This document shows, piece by piece, positions 1 to 9,254 of a DNA stretch of 64,000 nt. How positions within the stretch are numbered: the stretch's first letter is position 1; every line of letters starts with the position of its first letter. A program made the translations under genes and the position numbers. The notes under the pieces were generated by a model that was not told where the DNA came from, did no database searches, and saw only the letters and a program-made list of their open reading frames with translations. This DNA comes from Beroe forskalii (Eukaryota; Ctenophora; Nuda; Beroida; Beroidae): positions 124,001 to 188,000 of the forward strand of contig WFMF01000206.1 of assembly GCA_011033025.1 (NCBI GenBank), in the 5' to 3' direction.

Positions 1-324
1 GCCACGTTCAGCAATTCACTGTGAGGCTCAGGAACATGATATCAAAAATCTATGATCAACCTACACTGCAGAATTTTATCCTCTATCGATTCCCGAAGGC
101 CCCAAGTCTCTATCTTCAAAAATGTGGACCTCTATAAAGAAAAACCCCGAGAGGGTGTAAAAAAGCACATCACTGTCTACGAAAGAGGCACCGCAGCACT
201 GTTACGTGACAACAACCAATGCGCGCGTGCGCTGTGTGTGGCGGATGCGAGAGAGCAGACAAATCCTGTCCCCGTTCGCCTCCGTGTGCCCGCTCGTGCG
301 TGTGTTTGGCTTGTTACCGTTTTC
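1..324 (+). repeat. Left terminal inverted repeat of copy 1 (partial), T-to-C hypermutated
   Basis: This segment is the reverse complement of 3020-3590 and matches 20301-20624. Between 100 and 291 it differs from the copy 3 left arm at 16 sites, all T to C, plus a 1-base deletion. The open frame through it is not conserved as protein in the arms and is not treated as a gene. Confidence 0.85.
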
Positions 325-659
325 GCATGGTTTTCGCCTTTCTTTCAACCTTTACACGGGTCATTTTGTGGCTTGAACATGTTAAGTACAGTAACCCTTG
401 TATGGAAACTGTATACTTTTGCTATTTTTCTATGTAACTACTAAGCTAACTTTAGAAATGGCCATTCAAACAGTGAACAACCTACAAATGCTACTCAAGG
501 GCCCGTATGCAGAAATGAGGGATTCCCTATAAAATTGGGAAAAGGTCCAAAAGTTGTGATAATGCTTCAAATAAGGGAAATGCTCGAAAAGTCACGGAAG
601 AGTTTGCTTGAAGAGCTAGGGGCTTCTCTAATTAGGTACGGGAGGGTTGTTCATTGTTC

Positions 660-1240
660 AGATGTGGAATATGAGTGAAGAGGGGTGTGTTATGAGTTGA
701 TAGGGGTGGGATATGAGTAAATAGGGTTGTGTTATGAGTGGAAAGGGGTGGGTTATGAGTGGAGGGTGGGTTATGCGTGGAGAGGGGTGTGTTTTGAGTA
801 AATAGGGTGGGTGATGAGTGGAGGGGGTTGGTTGTGAGTGGAGAGGGGGTGTGTTTCGAGTAAATTGGGAGGGATATGAGTAAATAGGGTGTGTTATGAC
901 TTGAAAGGGGTGGTATATGAGTGGAGAGGTGTATTATGAGTTGAGAGTGGTGTGTTATGAGTGGAGAGAGGTGTGTTATGAGTGAAGAGGGTGTATTATG
1001 AGGATAGAGGTGTGTTATGAATGGAGAGGTGTGTTATTAATTGATAGGGGCGTGTTATGAGTGGAGAGGGGTTTGTTATGAGTGGAGAGGATGCGTAAAA
1101 GGTGTTATGAGTAAATAGTGGTGTGTTATGAGTTGAGAGTGGTGTGTTATGAGTGGAGAGGGGTGTGTTATGAGTTGATAGGGGCGTGTTATGAGTGGAA
1201 AGAGGTGTGTTGTGAGTGGAGAGAGGTGTGTTATGAGTTC
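660..1240. repeat. 21-bp minisatellite A (copy 1)
   Basis: Tandem units of about GGTGTGTTATGAGTGGAGAG with a 21-bp period. Because 21 is a multiple of three, the minus strand reads as a heptapeptide repeat (HNTPLST). The left part is more degenerate and uses GAGTAAATAGGG variants. Confidence 0.9.
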
Positions 1241-1360
1241 TGCAGTCTTTGTAATTAGTCCGTTTAGGCAATTTATTTGATTCCACTATCTTGTTAATTT
1301 AATTTCATTGATTAAAACCAAGGATATGGCAGGCATCAATTTTGTCTCCTGCCGCAACGC

Positions 1361-1693
1361 CTAACTGCCAAAGCCTAATACAATCGCAAGGTCAAGGAGG
1401 TACACCTCACTAATTTTACTCTTCATGAACTCGCTAAACTGCCCTGATTTAACAGTACAAGGCAACGACAGCAGCTGTAATGCAAAGAACACGTCATAGT
1501 CTTCTTTTTGTAGCCTTCTCGCACTCCTGAACAACTCTATTGTACTTCTGAGCAACCCACTCAGACTCCCGAGCAATCCTCTTGTACTAATAGTAATGGG
1601 CAGCCGGGCATCCAAGTAACCGTGTATCACACCCCTTAGTAATCTTATCACACTCCTAGGTAAGCCTATCACTCTCCTAAACAAGCCCGTCAC
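1361..1693 (-). pseudogene. Element-borne reading-frame remnant (copy 1)
   Basis: The minus strand encodes a non-repetitive stretch including RRLQKEDYDVFFALQLLSLP and then CTVKSGQFSEFMKSK. The same stretch is at 7986-8300, and in shifted form at 21633-21857. Here a few missing bases shift the end of the frame. Its conservation suggests descent from a coding sequence, either the element's own or captured. I recognise no domain. Confidence 0.4.
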
Positions 1694-2224
1694 ACCCTAA
1701 GTACCTAAGTAAGCCCGTCACACTCCTTAGTTAGCCTATCACACTCCTAAGTAAGCCTATCGGACTCCTTAGTAAGTTAGTAAGCCTATCACACGCCTAA
1801 GTAAGGCTATCGGACTCCTTAGTAAGCCTATCACACGCCTAAGTAAGCCTATCACACTCCTTATTAGCCCTATCCCTCCCTAAGTTAGCCTATTACACTC
1901 CTAAGTTAGCCTATCACACTCCTAAGTAAGCTAAGTAAGCTTATCGGACTCCTTAGTAATCCTATTAAACGCCTAAGTAAGCCTATCACACTCCTTAGTT
2001 AGCCTATCACACTCCTAAGTAAGCCTATCACACTCCTAAGTAAGCTTAGTAAGCCTATCGGACTCCTTAGTAATCCTATTAAACGCCTAAGTAAGCCTAT
2101 CACACTCCTATGTATGTAATTAAACTGTAATTATAATTATATTTCTATTTCTCCACTCCTAAGTAAGCCTATCAAACTCCTAAGTTAGCCTATCACACTC
2201 CTAAGTAAGCCTATCGGACTCCTC
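1600..2224. repeat. 21-bp minisatellite B (copy 1)
   Basis: Tandem units AAGTAAGCCTATCACACTCC(T), alternating with a CTATCGGACTCCTTAGTAAG variant. The period is about 21 bp and is interrupted by an AT-rich segment near 2105-2155. The same array occupies the same place in copies 2 and 3. Confidence 0.9.
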
Positions 2225-2813
2225 ATAACCCGAAATACATGGTAAATACTAAGGGAAAGCATGAGGGAATCCCTCAAAAAGACGTGCTTTTGGTGAGGGT
2301 TTCCTTCTCATTTTATGCTTTTCCCCTTCTATTATAAGGGATTCCCTTATTTTTATAGCAATTTCCTATATTAGCCACTTTTCACCACACCTCTTCCAGG
2401 AGCTCTATCTTGGAACTGTGAGCAGATTTCTGTGCCCTATAAGATAGCTTTTTCACACGAGCAATGAGCATGGATGCCTTGGACCCCAACTAGTCGGCAC
2501 ATACCGCGGTACGTACCGCGGTATAGCTGATTGTTATGATGTTCCGTGGTACATACCCCGGAACATATCCTAACTAGTCGGCACATACCGCGGTACGTAC
2601 CGCCTTTACTACATTAAGAGTCAAAGCCACCAGATTCAAACTCCGACCTTCCACAACCAATGGCAAACAGATTCAAGGCAACAAAAGTCACCAGTATCTC
2701 AGTATAAGACAAGCTGAGTCAAGGCAGCGTAACCAGTGTCAAGCCAGAGAGTCAGAGCAAACAACGCATCGCATGGCAGCAGCAAGGAAATGATTTCTAC
2801 TTATGAGATGGGT

Positions 2814-2977
2814 GTTGACCCCTGGTGGGTGATGGTCACGTGACCCATATGACTATCATGCAAGGTTGGACAGATTGAGACTGTCTGGTAGGACTGACTG
2901 GGTGTCTGGTTCGCTCAATGTATGTCAGGCCAATAGGTCACGTGACCGGTGACCAGCAGGGGTCAACACCCATCTCA
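2814..2977. repeat. Inverted repeat with CACGTG motifs inside copy 1
   Basis: The ends are TGAGATGGGTGTTGACCCC and its inverse. Just inside are two GGTCACGTGACC palindromes, which are perfect E-box cores. It resembles a small MITE. It lies next to the right arm and is also present at 23371-23537; in copy 2 the left half is lost. Confidence 0.7.
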
Positions 2978-3019
2978 TTATAGAACTTTCTCAAATAAAC
3001 CTCCATTCATTGCCTAATT

Positions 3020-3590
3020 GAAAACGGTAACAAGCCAAACACACGCACGAGCATACACACAGAAACGAACTGGGAACAAGATCCGTCTGCTCTCTCGCAT
3101 CCACCACACACAGCACACGCGCGCATTGGTTATTGTCACGTAACAGTGCTGCGGTACCTCTTTCGTAGACAGTAATGTGCTTTTTTACACCCTCTCGGGG
3201 TTTTTCTTTATAGAAATCCACATTTTTGAAGATAGAGACCCGGGACCTTCGGGAATCGATGGAGGATAGAATTCTGCAGTGTGGGTTGATCATAGATTTT
3301 TGATATCATGTTCCTGAGCTTCACAGTGGGTCGCTGAGCGTGGCGCTACTGGAAAACCTTGTTTTCTGCTGCGAGGTGTTATTGATCATAACTTCTGACA
3401 TTAAAGCCCTATTCCGATGATCTTTACACTATTGAACTCCCTGTGCTGTGCTCTATTGAATGGCCATCTTCCAGATCACTCTATCTGAAGTTTAGTCCAT
3501 GAAATGGGGCAATATCGTTGCAAAATTGCTGCGTTTCCCAAAACTGCGCACAAAGTACTAGCAGCTGCGGTACCTCGCGTTCCGGGGGTG
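3020..3590 (-). repeat. Right terminal inverted repeat of copy 1
   Basis: 571 bp, from GAAAACGGTAAC to CGCGTTCCGGGGGTG, the inverse of the left arm. The flank to the right starts AAATAGG. The sequence is close to the arm consensus. Confidence 0.85.
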
Positions 3591-4088
3591 AAATAGGCTC
3601 AACGAATGTTTGAAGTTTGTCTCTAAAGCAAGGAATAGTGCTGTGATGACTTCAATTTGGCTGCCTTGACCTTTGAATCCTCAAAATCGAGTAAAAAGTG
3701 TGCGTTACGTAACGTGGATTTGGACATATGAATTATGATTTATGGTGATTTGCAGTGCCTATAATCCTTGTTTCAAACCCTTGAATGTGCTTTAGGGTGC
3801 TACTTAGTCATATATTTGACTTATAACTTTATTTTGGTTCTGGTGAGTAAAAAACTTCATTGTTAGAACTCACCAATTAATTAATTAGTGGCACAATGAT
3901 TTTGTATATTCAAAGTACTTAGTTGTTTAAAAATGTGCTTTAACTGTTTTGATATTAAAGTGAGATCAATAGGAAGAAATTGTTTATTTCATTTTCATTT
4001 AATTCATCAGAAAATATGTCCCTTATAGGATGTGAATGAAACTGCCTTGTGCTGGACAACTAACTTGCAATGCCCTATCTGACTGACT
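3591..4088. other. Unique flank before the CYLD-like exons
   Basis: AT-rich single-copy sequence between copy 1 and the first CYLD-like exon. No supported exon or repeat was seen; it may hold a 5' UTR or promoter. Confidence 0.5.
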
Positions 4089-4283
4089 ATGACAGTTAGT
4101 GACCCTTCACCACAAGTATGTTTACTACGAAAAACAATACAGATACCAACTGGTCATGGTAATGGTCAGCTTGTCAAAGGAGAACTTGTCACTGTTATAA
4201 GTTCCCAGGAAGATGAGTGCACAATTTCACTGCTCATGGATTCTTCTCAAGTTTATTCCTGCCATGAGAAGAACTTAAGAATG
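4089..4283 (+). CDS. CYLD: CYLD-like protein, exon a (N-terminus)
   Basis: Sixty-five codons from an ATG to a GTAGGT donor after phase 0. The protein has QVCLLRKTIQIPTGHGNGQL followed by VKGELVTVI. This resembles the start of CYLD deubiquitinases (LLLQE...LKVPKGSIGQ). CYLD removes Lys63- and Met1-linked ubiquitin chains to restrain NF-kB signalling; its N-terminal half carries CAP-Gly domains and the USP domain is at the C-terminus. Joined to the next two exons it gives one open frame. The ATG is the first in frame, but an upstream exon cannot be excluded. The identification rests mainly on exons b and c. Confidence 0.7.
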
Positions 4284-4480
4284 GTAGGTAAATACTATTG
4301 TCTTTCTTCTTACTAGTCTTCATCTTCATACTAATCTTCCTTATTTTCATATTGAAAATTAACTAGTGGCTAAACTGGTTGAACTGAATGCTAGAAATTG
4401 CTTTACTATACATTGAAAGGTGATTAAGGTGCTATCATTTTTGCTATTAACTTATTAATTCTAATCTTATTGAAAATCAG

Positions 4481-4636
4481 GTACCATATGAAATTGTGAA
4501 ATACCTCCTGCCTGTTATTCCTTGCTCAAAGAGGTATGATGCATTCACGAAATTGGACAAAGACCTTCTGAACTTACCTATAGGATGTCATGTTAATATT
4601 ACCAGAGGAAGGCCAAACACAACTGTCATTGGGGAG
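4481..4636 (+). CDS. CYLD: CYLD-like protein, exon b (start of first CAP-Gly domain)
   Basis: Fifty-two codons between an AAAATCAG acceptor and a GTAAAC donor, phase 0 at both ends. The text RYDAFTKLDKDLLNLPIGCH, then VNITRG, lines up with the vertebrate CYLD segment around ERFSLFKNRN...IDVGCPVKVQ. It ends in VIGE, the first strand of a CAP-Gly fold, which is completed by the next exon. Confidence 0.78.
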
Positions 4637-4760
4637 GTAAACTGACAAACTGTCAATCACTTAAAACAACCTGCATTAAGTTAGAACTCAGTCAAATTGA
4701 TTATCAGATTTATAGTACTTACAACGTGTTGAAATTATATATGTGCACGATGGTAGCGAC

Positions 4761-4791
4761 TTACGCTGCCTGTAATTAACAGGCAGCGTAA
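4761..4791. repeat. Perfect hairpin in the second CYLD-like intron
   Basis: Arms TTACGCTGCCTGT and ACAGGCAGCGTAA (13 bp each) flank a 5-base AATTA loop. It is GC-richer than the surrounding intron. No function can be assigned. Confidence 0.6.
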
Positions 4792-4950
4792 AGCTGCGCA
4801 CGATTATTAGCTGCGCATGGAAAGCCGCACATATGAGTTCGACACGCCCCTGTTATATTTCCTATCACCATTTTTCACACCCAGAGTAATCACCTCTTTT
4901 CATTTGCAAGAGATGAATATTCATTTCACCTGCCTACCTTCTCAACTTAG

Positions 4951-5127
4951 TTACGGTACTGTGGAGAAATCAAAGACCGGTTAGGAATTTGGTTTGGTCT
5001 AAAGTTGGTGGGTCTTGCAGCTGGGTATGGTGATAGTGATGGTTCTATAGGTGGAGTTTACTACATTGAAAGGACCACACCTAACTCTGTTATATTCACA
5101 ACTATTGATTTAGAGCTTTATTTACGA
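4951..5127 (+). CDS. CYLD: CYLD-like protein, exon c (CAP-Gly domain)
   Basis: Fifty-nine codons between a CTCAACTTAG acceptor and a GTATGT donor, phase 0. Joined to exon b it reads VIGE-LRYCGEIKDRLGIWFGL, then GDSDGSIGGVYY and VIFTTIDLELYL. This is the CAP-Gly pattern (G-x-[VL]-R-Y-x-G, G-x-W-x-G, DGS-x-x-G-x-x-Y, then a VF/LEL strand), closest in arrangement to the first CAP-Gly of CYLD. No further CYLD exon, including the catalytic USP domain, was found downstream. The gene is either incomplete here, split by large introns, or a fragment. Confidence 0.8.
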
Positions 5128-5283
5128 GTATGTGACTATGTGATCTACCGGCGCTTCAACGTCATCAATTTGCAATGCTGAATGATGGAAATGATATAAC
5201 TCACAATTCCTATCATTGGGGTTTCCAAGGGTAGCACACGGCGCCATACTTATTGGCGTCAAAGGGCTACGCGGTACAGACTC

Positions 5284-5352
5284 TTAAGTACACTTGAGGA
5301 TTGGCAGCCACACGGTATGAAAAATAGCAGCGATTTTGTGTAGAATCAACAC
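5284..5352 (-). CDS. Possible terminal exon of the unrecognised minus-strand gene
   Basis: On the minus strand, a GAGTATAG acceptor is followed in phase 0 by 22 codons and a TAA stop (VLILHKIAAIFHTVWLP...). Exon 5524-5734 ends in phase 0, so it would fit as a last exon. The only support is phase and an acceptor, and chance is a serious alternative. Confidence 0.25.
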   Translation of the reverse strand: MLILHKIAAIFHTVWLPILKCT

Positions 5353-5382
5353 CTATACTCCGCGCAGGAGAAATAGGCGGGT

Positions 5383-5447
5383 AGGATGACGTCATTATCA
5401 TAGCTCAATGAAGTGAGTTGATGACGTTGCACCGCCTATTTCTAGTG
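5383..5447. repeat. Dispersed short repeat with TGACGTCA core
   Basis: Contains ATGACGTCATTATCATAG, then GTGAGTTGATGACGTTG and ACCGCCTATTTC. Related copies lie near 19855, 27618, 39373 and 45636. TGACGTCA is the CREB/ATF palindrome. Confidence 0.6.
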
Positions 5448-5523
5448 AGCGGCGTTTAATTCTAAGAATCAGCACAGATTTAAATTAAAAAAAAAACCGT
5501 TCATGGGAGAGTTCCTACTTTAC

Positions 5524-5734
5524 CTGTTGTTGCGGTGTTAGAGTGTCGAGGAAGGCGTGATCCACAGCAAGAGGGTTAGCAGGAGGAGGTTCTGTGGTCA
5601 GTAGCACCAGCTCCGCCAACACATCCCATACTGTGACGTCAGAGGAAGGATGTGTGACGTCATCCGAGCAGTAACGCGTGAGGGATTGGAGCTCCAGGGG
5701 GCTGTCCCGGTCTATTGTGCCGATCATTTCACAT
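5524..5734 (-). CDS. Unrecognised conserved-looking protein, exon 3
   Basis: Minus-strand exon with a CCATCTCAG acceptor and a GTAAAG donor, 211 nt. The phase joins exactly to exon 5947-6109 (AG|A, Arg). The peptide begins RCEMIGTIDRDSPLELQSLT and later has TVWDVLAELVLLTTEPPPAN and DHAFLDTLTPQQQ. The even composition and amphipathic stretches look like a folded protein, but I do not recognise the family. It is convergent with the CYLD-like exons. Confidence 0.65.
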
Positions 5735-5946
5735 CTGAGATGGAGGTGTGTATCACCAGTAGGTAATAGGTTACAACTGGAATCGAGTATTCTAAGTTCT
5801 AACGATCTACATTCTCATAATCAACTCCTTTTCAATCTATGGAGATATGAATAAGAACTAACTCTCAGCAGGAGGAACTTGGGAGCTAAGGACCATCCGT
5901 ATTCCTTAAATGTAATAACAATGAGGATACTATTTACTGTTAGTAC

Positions 5947-6109
5947 CTGTCCACAAGTCTTTGGTGCCCGGATCTGAGCCAGACGTAGGGGCGTCTGTAG
6001 GTCTCGTAACAACCCAGCAGGAATGTGGTCGTGGTTTCCTCAGATTCACCCTCCTCTGGTGTTGGGACGGGGCAGGGGCTGGAGGGCGGGTGTTCTCTGT
6101 CACTCATCA
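5947..6109 (-). CDS. Unrecognised conserved-looking protein, exon 2
   Basis: Minus-strand exon of 163 nt with a TTTGTTCCAG acceptor and a GTACTA donor; phases agree on both sides. It starts VMSDREHPPSSPCPVPTPEE, a Pro/Ser/Glu-rich linker. It continues with TTTTFLLGCYETYRRPYVWL and RSGHQRLVD, which looks structured. The plus-strand open frames over this region are shadows. Confidence 0.65.
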
Positions 6110-6339
6110 CTGGAACAAATTAATGAAGGTAAATTTTATTGACGGTATATTGGTACTGTAGCAGCGAGATTTCCATTTGAAATTGATCAATCAGTGCGAA
6201 AACTGACCGTAAAAGTGCAATCTGATTGGTCGATTTCATGGTAATTTCGGGATTGCACCGACAATAATCCGATAACAGAAAACCTAATTTCCTAGTTAAT
6301 AGATTTTTAAGGAAATTACATGTGTCAGAAGATGCAAAC

Positions 6340-6483
6340 CTGGGTCAAAGTTGACAAGGTCGAGTGTGGTTGAAGCTATGCTAGGGTTATCCTCTTTATA
6401 CGTGTTGTTGACAGTTACTAGGAGTTCTTCAGAGGTTCTCAAACGGAGGGTAAAGTGTTTGAACCCCACCAGACATCCCACCT
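6340..6483 (-). CDS. Unrecognised conserved-looking protein, exon 1 seen
   Basis: Minus-strand exon of 144 nt. The acceptor is at ATGCAAG and the donor is CCCAG|GTTTGC; the G carried over completes the first codon of exon 2. The peptide contains VGCLVGFKHFTLRLRTSEEL, then LVTVNNTYKEDNPSIASTTL. The exon edge and its acceptor are duplicated just upstream (about 6535-6572), so there are two candidate acceptors about 75 bp apart. Earlier exons were not found. About 200 bp further upstream lies transposon copy 2. Confidence 0.6.
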
Positions 6484-6672
6484 CTTGCATCTGATAAAAG
6501 GGGTGGAGAAGGTAAGAGAGGGGAAGAGTGAGGGTAGTTTGGACCCCACTAAACACTTCTTGCATCTGATGTAAGTATATGAGGGGGGGGGGAATGTGAG
6601 AGGGGGAGAGTGAGGGGTGAAATATCATTGATTTAGACTTTCAGTCTTCTGTGCTCATCTACAATACATATA

Positions 6673-6993
6673 CACCCCCGGAACGCGAGGTACCGCAGCT
6701 GCTAGTACTTTGTGCGCAGTTTTGGGAAACGCAGCAATTTTGCAACGATATTGCCCCATTTCTGAAGGTCCCAAGTCTCTATCTTCAAAATGTGGATTTC
6801 TATAAAGAAAAACCCCGAGAGGGTGTAAGGGAGTGCATTGCTGTCTGCGAAGGAGGTGCCGCAGCGCTGTTGCGTGACAGTGGCCAGTGCGCGCGTGTGC
6901 TGTGTGTGGTGGATGCGAGAGAGCGGACGGGTCTTGTCCCCTGTTCGTTTCTGTGTGTTTGCTCGTGCGTGTGTTTGGCTTGTTACCGTTTTC
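6673..6993 (+). repeat. Left terminal repeat of copy 2, shortened and A-to-G hypermutated
   Basis: 321 bp; the part between CCCATTT and GAAGGTCCC is deleted relative to the 571-bp arms. From 6829 to 6931 it differs from the copy 3 left arm at 18 positions, every one A to G, with no other change in that stretch. Confidence 0.88.
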
Positions 6994-7324
6994 GCATGGT
7001 TTTCGCCTTTCTTTCAACCTTTACACGGGTCATTTTGTGGCTTGAACATGTTAAGTACAGTAACCCTTGTATGGAAACTGTATACTTTTGCTATTTTTCT
7101 ATGTAACTACTAACTTTAGAAATGGCCATTCAAACAGTGAACAACCTACAAATGCTACTCAAGGGCCCGTATGCAGAAATGAGGGATTCCCTTAAAATTG
7201 GGAAAAGGTCCAAAAGTTGTGATAATGCTTCAAATAAGGGAAATGCTCGAAAAGTCAGGGAAGAGTTTGCTTGAAGAGCTAGGGGCTTCTCTAATTAGGT
7301 ACGGGAGGGTTGTTCATTGTTCAG

Positions 7325-7922
7325 ATGTGGAATATGAGTGAAGAGGGGTGTGTTTTGAGTAAATAGGGGTGGGATATGAGTAAATAGGGTTGTGTTATGA
7401 GTGGAAAGGGGTGGGTTATGAGTGGAGAGGGGTGGGTTATGCGTGGAGAGGGGTGTGTTTTGAGTAAATAGGGGTGGGTGATGAGTGGAGGGGGGTTGGT
7501 TATGAGTGGAGAGGGGTGTGTTTCGAGTAAATTGGGGAGGGATATGAGTAAATAGGGTGTGTTATGACTTGAAAGGGGTGGTATATGAGTGGAGAGGGGT
7601 GTATTATGAGTTGAGAGTGGTGTGTTATGAGTGGAGAGAGGTGTGTTATGAGTAGAAAGGGGTGTATTATGAGTGGATAGAGGTGTGTTATGAATGGAGA
7701 GGGGTGTGTTATTAATTGATAGGGGCGTGTTATGAGTGGAGAGGGGTTTGTTATGAGTGGAGAGGGATGCGTAAAAAGGGGCGGGTTATGAGTAAATAGT
7801 GGTGTGTTATGAGTTAAGAGTGGTGTGTTATGAATGGAGAGGGGTGTGTTATGAGTTGATAGGGGCGTGTTATGGGTGGAAAGAGGTGTGTTGTGAGTGG
7901 AGAGAGGTGTGTTATGAGTTCT
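7325..7922. repeat. 21-bp minisatellite A (copy 2)
   Basis: Same GTGTTATGAGTGGAGAGG unit as in copy 1, here with fewer deletions, so the minus-strand heptapeptide frame runs further. Confidence 0.9.
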
Positions 7923-7985
7923 GCAGTCTTTGTAATTAGCCCGTTTAGGCAATTTATTTGATTCCACTTTCTTGTTAATTTAATT

Positions 7986-8300
7986 TCATTGATTAAAACC
8001 AAGGATATGGCAGGCATCAATTTTGTCTCCTGCCGTATCGCCTAACTGCCAAAGCCTAATTCTATCGCAAGCAAGGTCAAGGAGGTAGACCTCACTAATT
8101 TTACTCTTCATGAACTCGCTAAACTGCCCTGATTTAACAGTACAAGGCAACGACAGCAGCTGTAATGCAAAGAACACGTCATAGTCTTCTTTTTGTAGCC
8201 TTCTCGCACTCCTGAACAACTCTATTGTACTTCTGAGCAACCCACTCAGACTCCCGAGCAATCCTCTTGTACTAATAGTAATGGGTAGCCAAGTATCCAA
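7986..8300 (-). pseudogene. Element-borne reading frame (copy 2, most intact)
   Basis: Minus-strand frame of about 104 codons. It includes TIELFRSARRLQKEDYDVFF, then SGQFSEFMKSKISEVYLLDL and DACHILGFNQ before a stop. The sequence is shared with copies 1 and 3 and is not made of the minisatellite units. It could be the remnant of an element protein or of a captured exon. I do not recognise it. Confidence 0.45.
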
Positions 8301-8304
8301 GTAA

Positions 8305-8938
8305 CCGTATCACACCCCTTAGTAATCTTATCACACTCCTAGGTAAGCCTATCACTCTCCTAAGTAAGCCCGTCACACTCCTAAGTACTTAAGTAAGCCT
8401 ATCACACTCCTAAGTTAGCCTATCACACTCCTAAGTAAGCCTATCGGACTCCTTAGTAAGTTAGTAAGCCTATCACACGCCTAAGTAAGGCTATCGGACT
8501 CCTTAGTAAGCCTATCACACGCCTAAGTAAGCCTATCACACTCCTTAGTTAGCCTATCACACTCCTAAGTTAGCCTATTACACTCCTAAGTTAGCCTATC
8601 ACACTCCTAAGTAAGCTAAGTAAGCTTATCGGACTCCTTAGTAATCCTATTAAACCTATCACACTCCTTAGTTAGCCTATCACACTCCTAAGTAAGCCTA
8701 TCACACTCCTAAGTAAGCTTAGTAAGCCTATCGGACTCCTTAGTAATCCTATTAAACGCCTAAGTAAGCCTGTCACACTCCTATGTATGTAATTAGACTG
8801 TAATTATAATTATATTTCTATTTCTCCACTCCTAAGTAAGCCTATCAAACTCCTAATTTAGTCTATCACACTCCTAAGTAAGCCTTATCACACTCCTAAG
8901 TTAGCCTATCACACTCCTAAGTAAGCCTATCGGACTCC
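8305..8938. repeat. 21-bp minisatellite B (copy 2)
   Basis: CTATCACACTCCTAAGTAAG units with CTATCGGACTCCTTAGTAAG variants. The order of variants is close to that in copy 1, so the arrays descend from one array already present in the ancestral element. Confidence 0.9.
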
Positions 8939-9218
8939 TCATAACCCGAAATACATGGTAAATACTAAGGGAAAGCATGAGGGAATCCCTCAAAAAGACG
9001 TGCTTTTGGTGAGGGTTTCCTTCTCATTTTATGTGTTTCCCCTTCTATTATAAGGGATTCCCTTATTTTTATAGCAATTTCCTATATTAGCCACTTTTCA
9101 CCACACCTCTTCCAGGAGCTCTATCTTGGAACTGTGAGCAGATTTCTGTGCCCTATAACTCTATAAGATAGCTTTTTCACACGAGCAAGGAGCATGGATG
9201 CCTTGGACCCCAACTAGT

Positions 9219-9254
9219 CGGCACATACCGCGGTACGTACCGCGGTATGTGCCG
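9219..9254. repeat. 36-bp perfect palindrome (copy 2)
   Basis: A perfect self-complementary sequence from CGGCACATACCGCGG to its inverse, containing two CCGCGG sites around a GTAC centre. It is identical at 23066-23101. It is followed by a second, imperfect palindrome (AACATGTTCCG ... CGGAACATAT). Confidence 0.85.

Larger units (their letters stand above)
1..3590. mobile_element. Large inverted-repeat element, copy 1 (left end outside window)
   Basis: The right end matches the other two copies, finishing in CGCGTTCCGGGGGTG at 3590. By alignment to the complete copy at 20054-24150, position 1 corresponds to 20301, so about 247 bp of the left arm lies outside the window. Visible layout: left arm 1-324, minisatellite A about 660-1240, conserved frame 1361-1693 (minus), minisatellite B about 1600-2224, palindrome block about 2490-2610, E-box inverted repeat 2814-2977, right arm 3020-3590. 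No full transposase is visible, so it is presumably non-autonomous. The superfamily is uncertain. Confidence 0.85.

Noticed and set aside
52-444. Open frames through the terminal arms (also 6651-7106, 20351-20827, 2991-3293, 10888-11127, 23551-23853)
   Set aside because: They follow the inverted repeat, occur in either orientation in each element, and show no domain or coding-type variation. Differences among copies are explained by A-to-G change.
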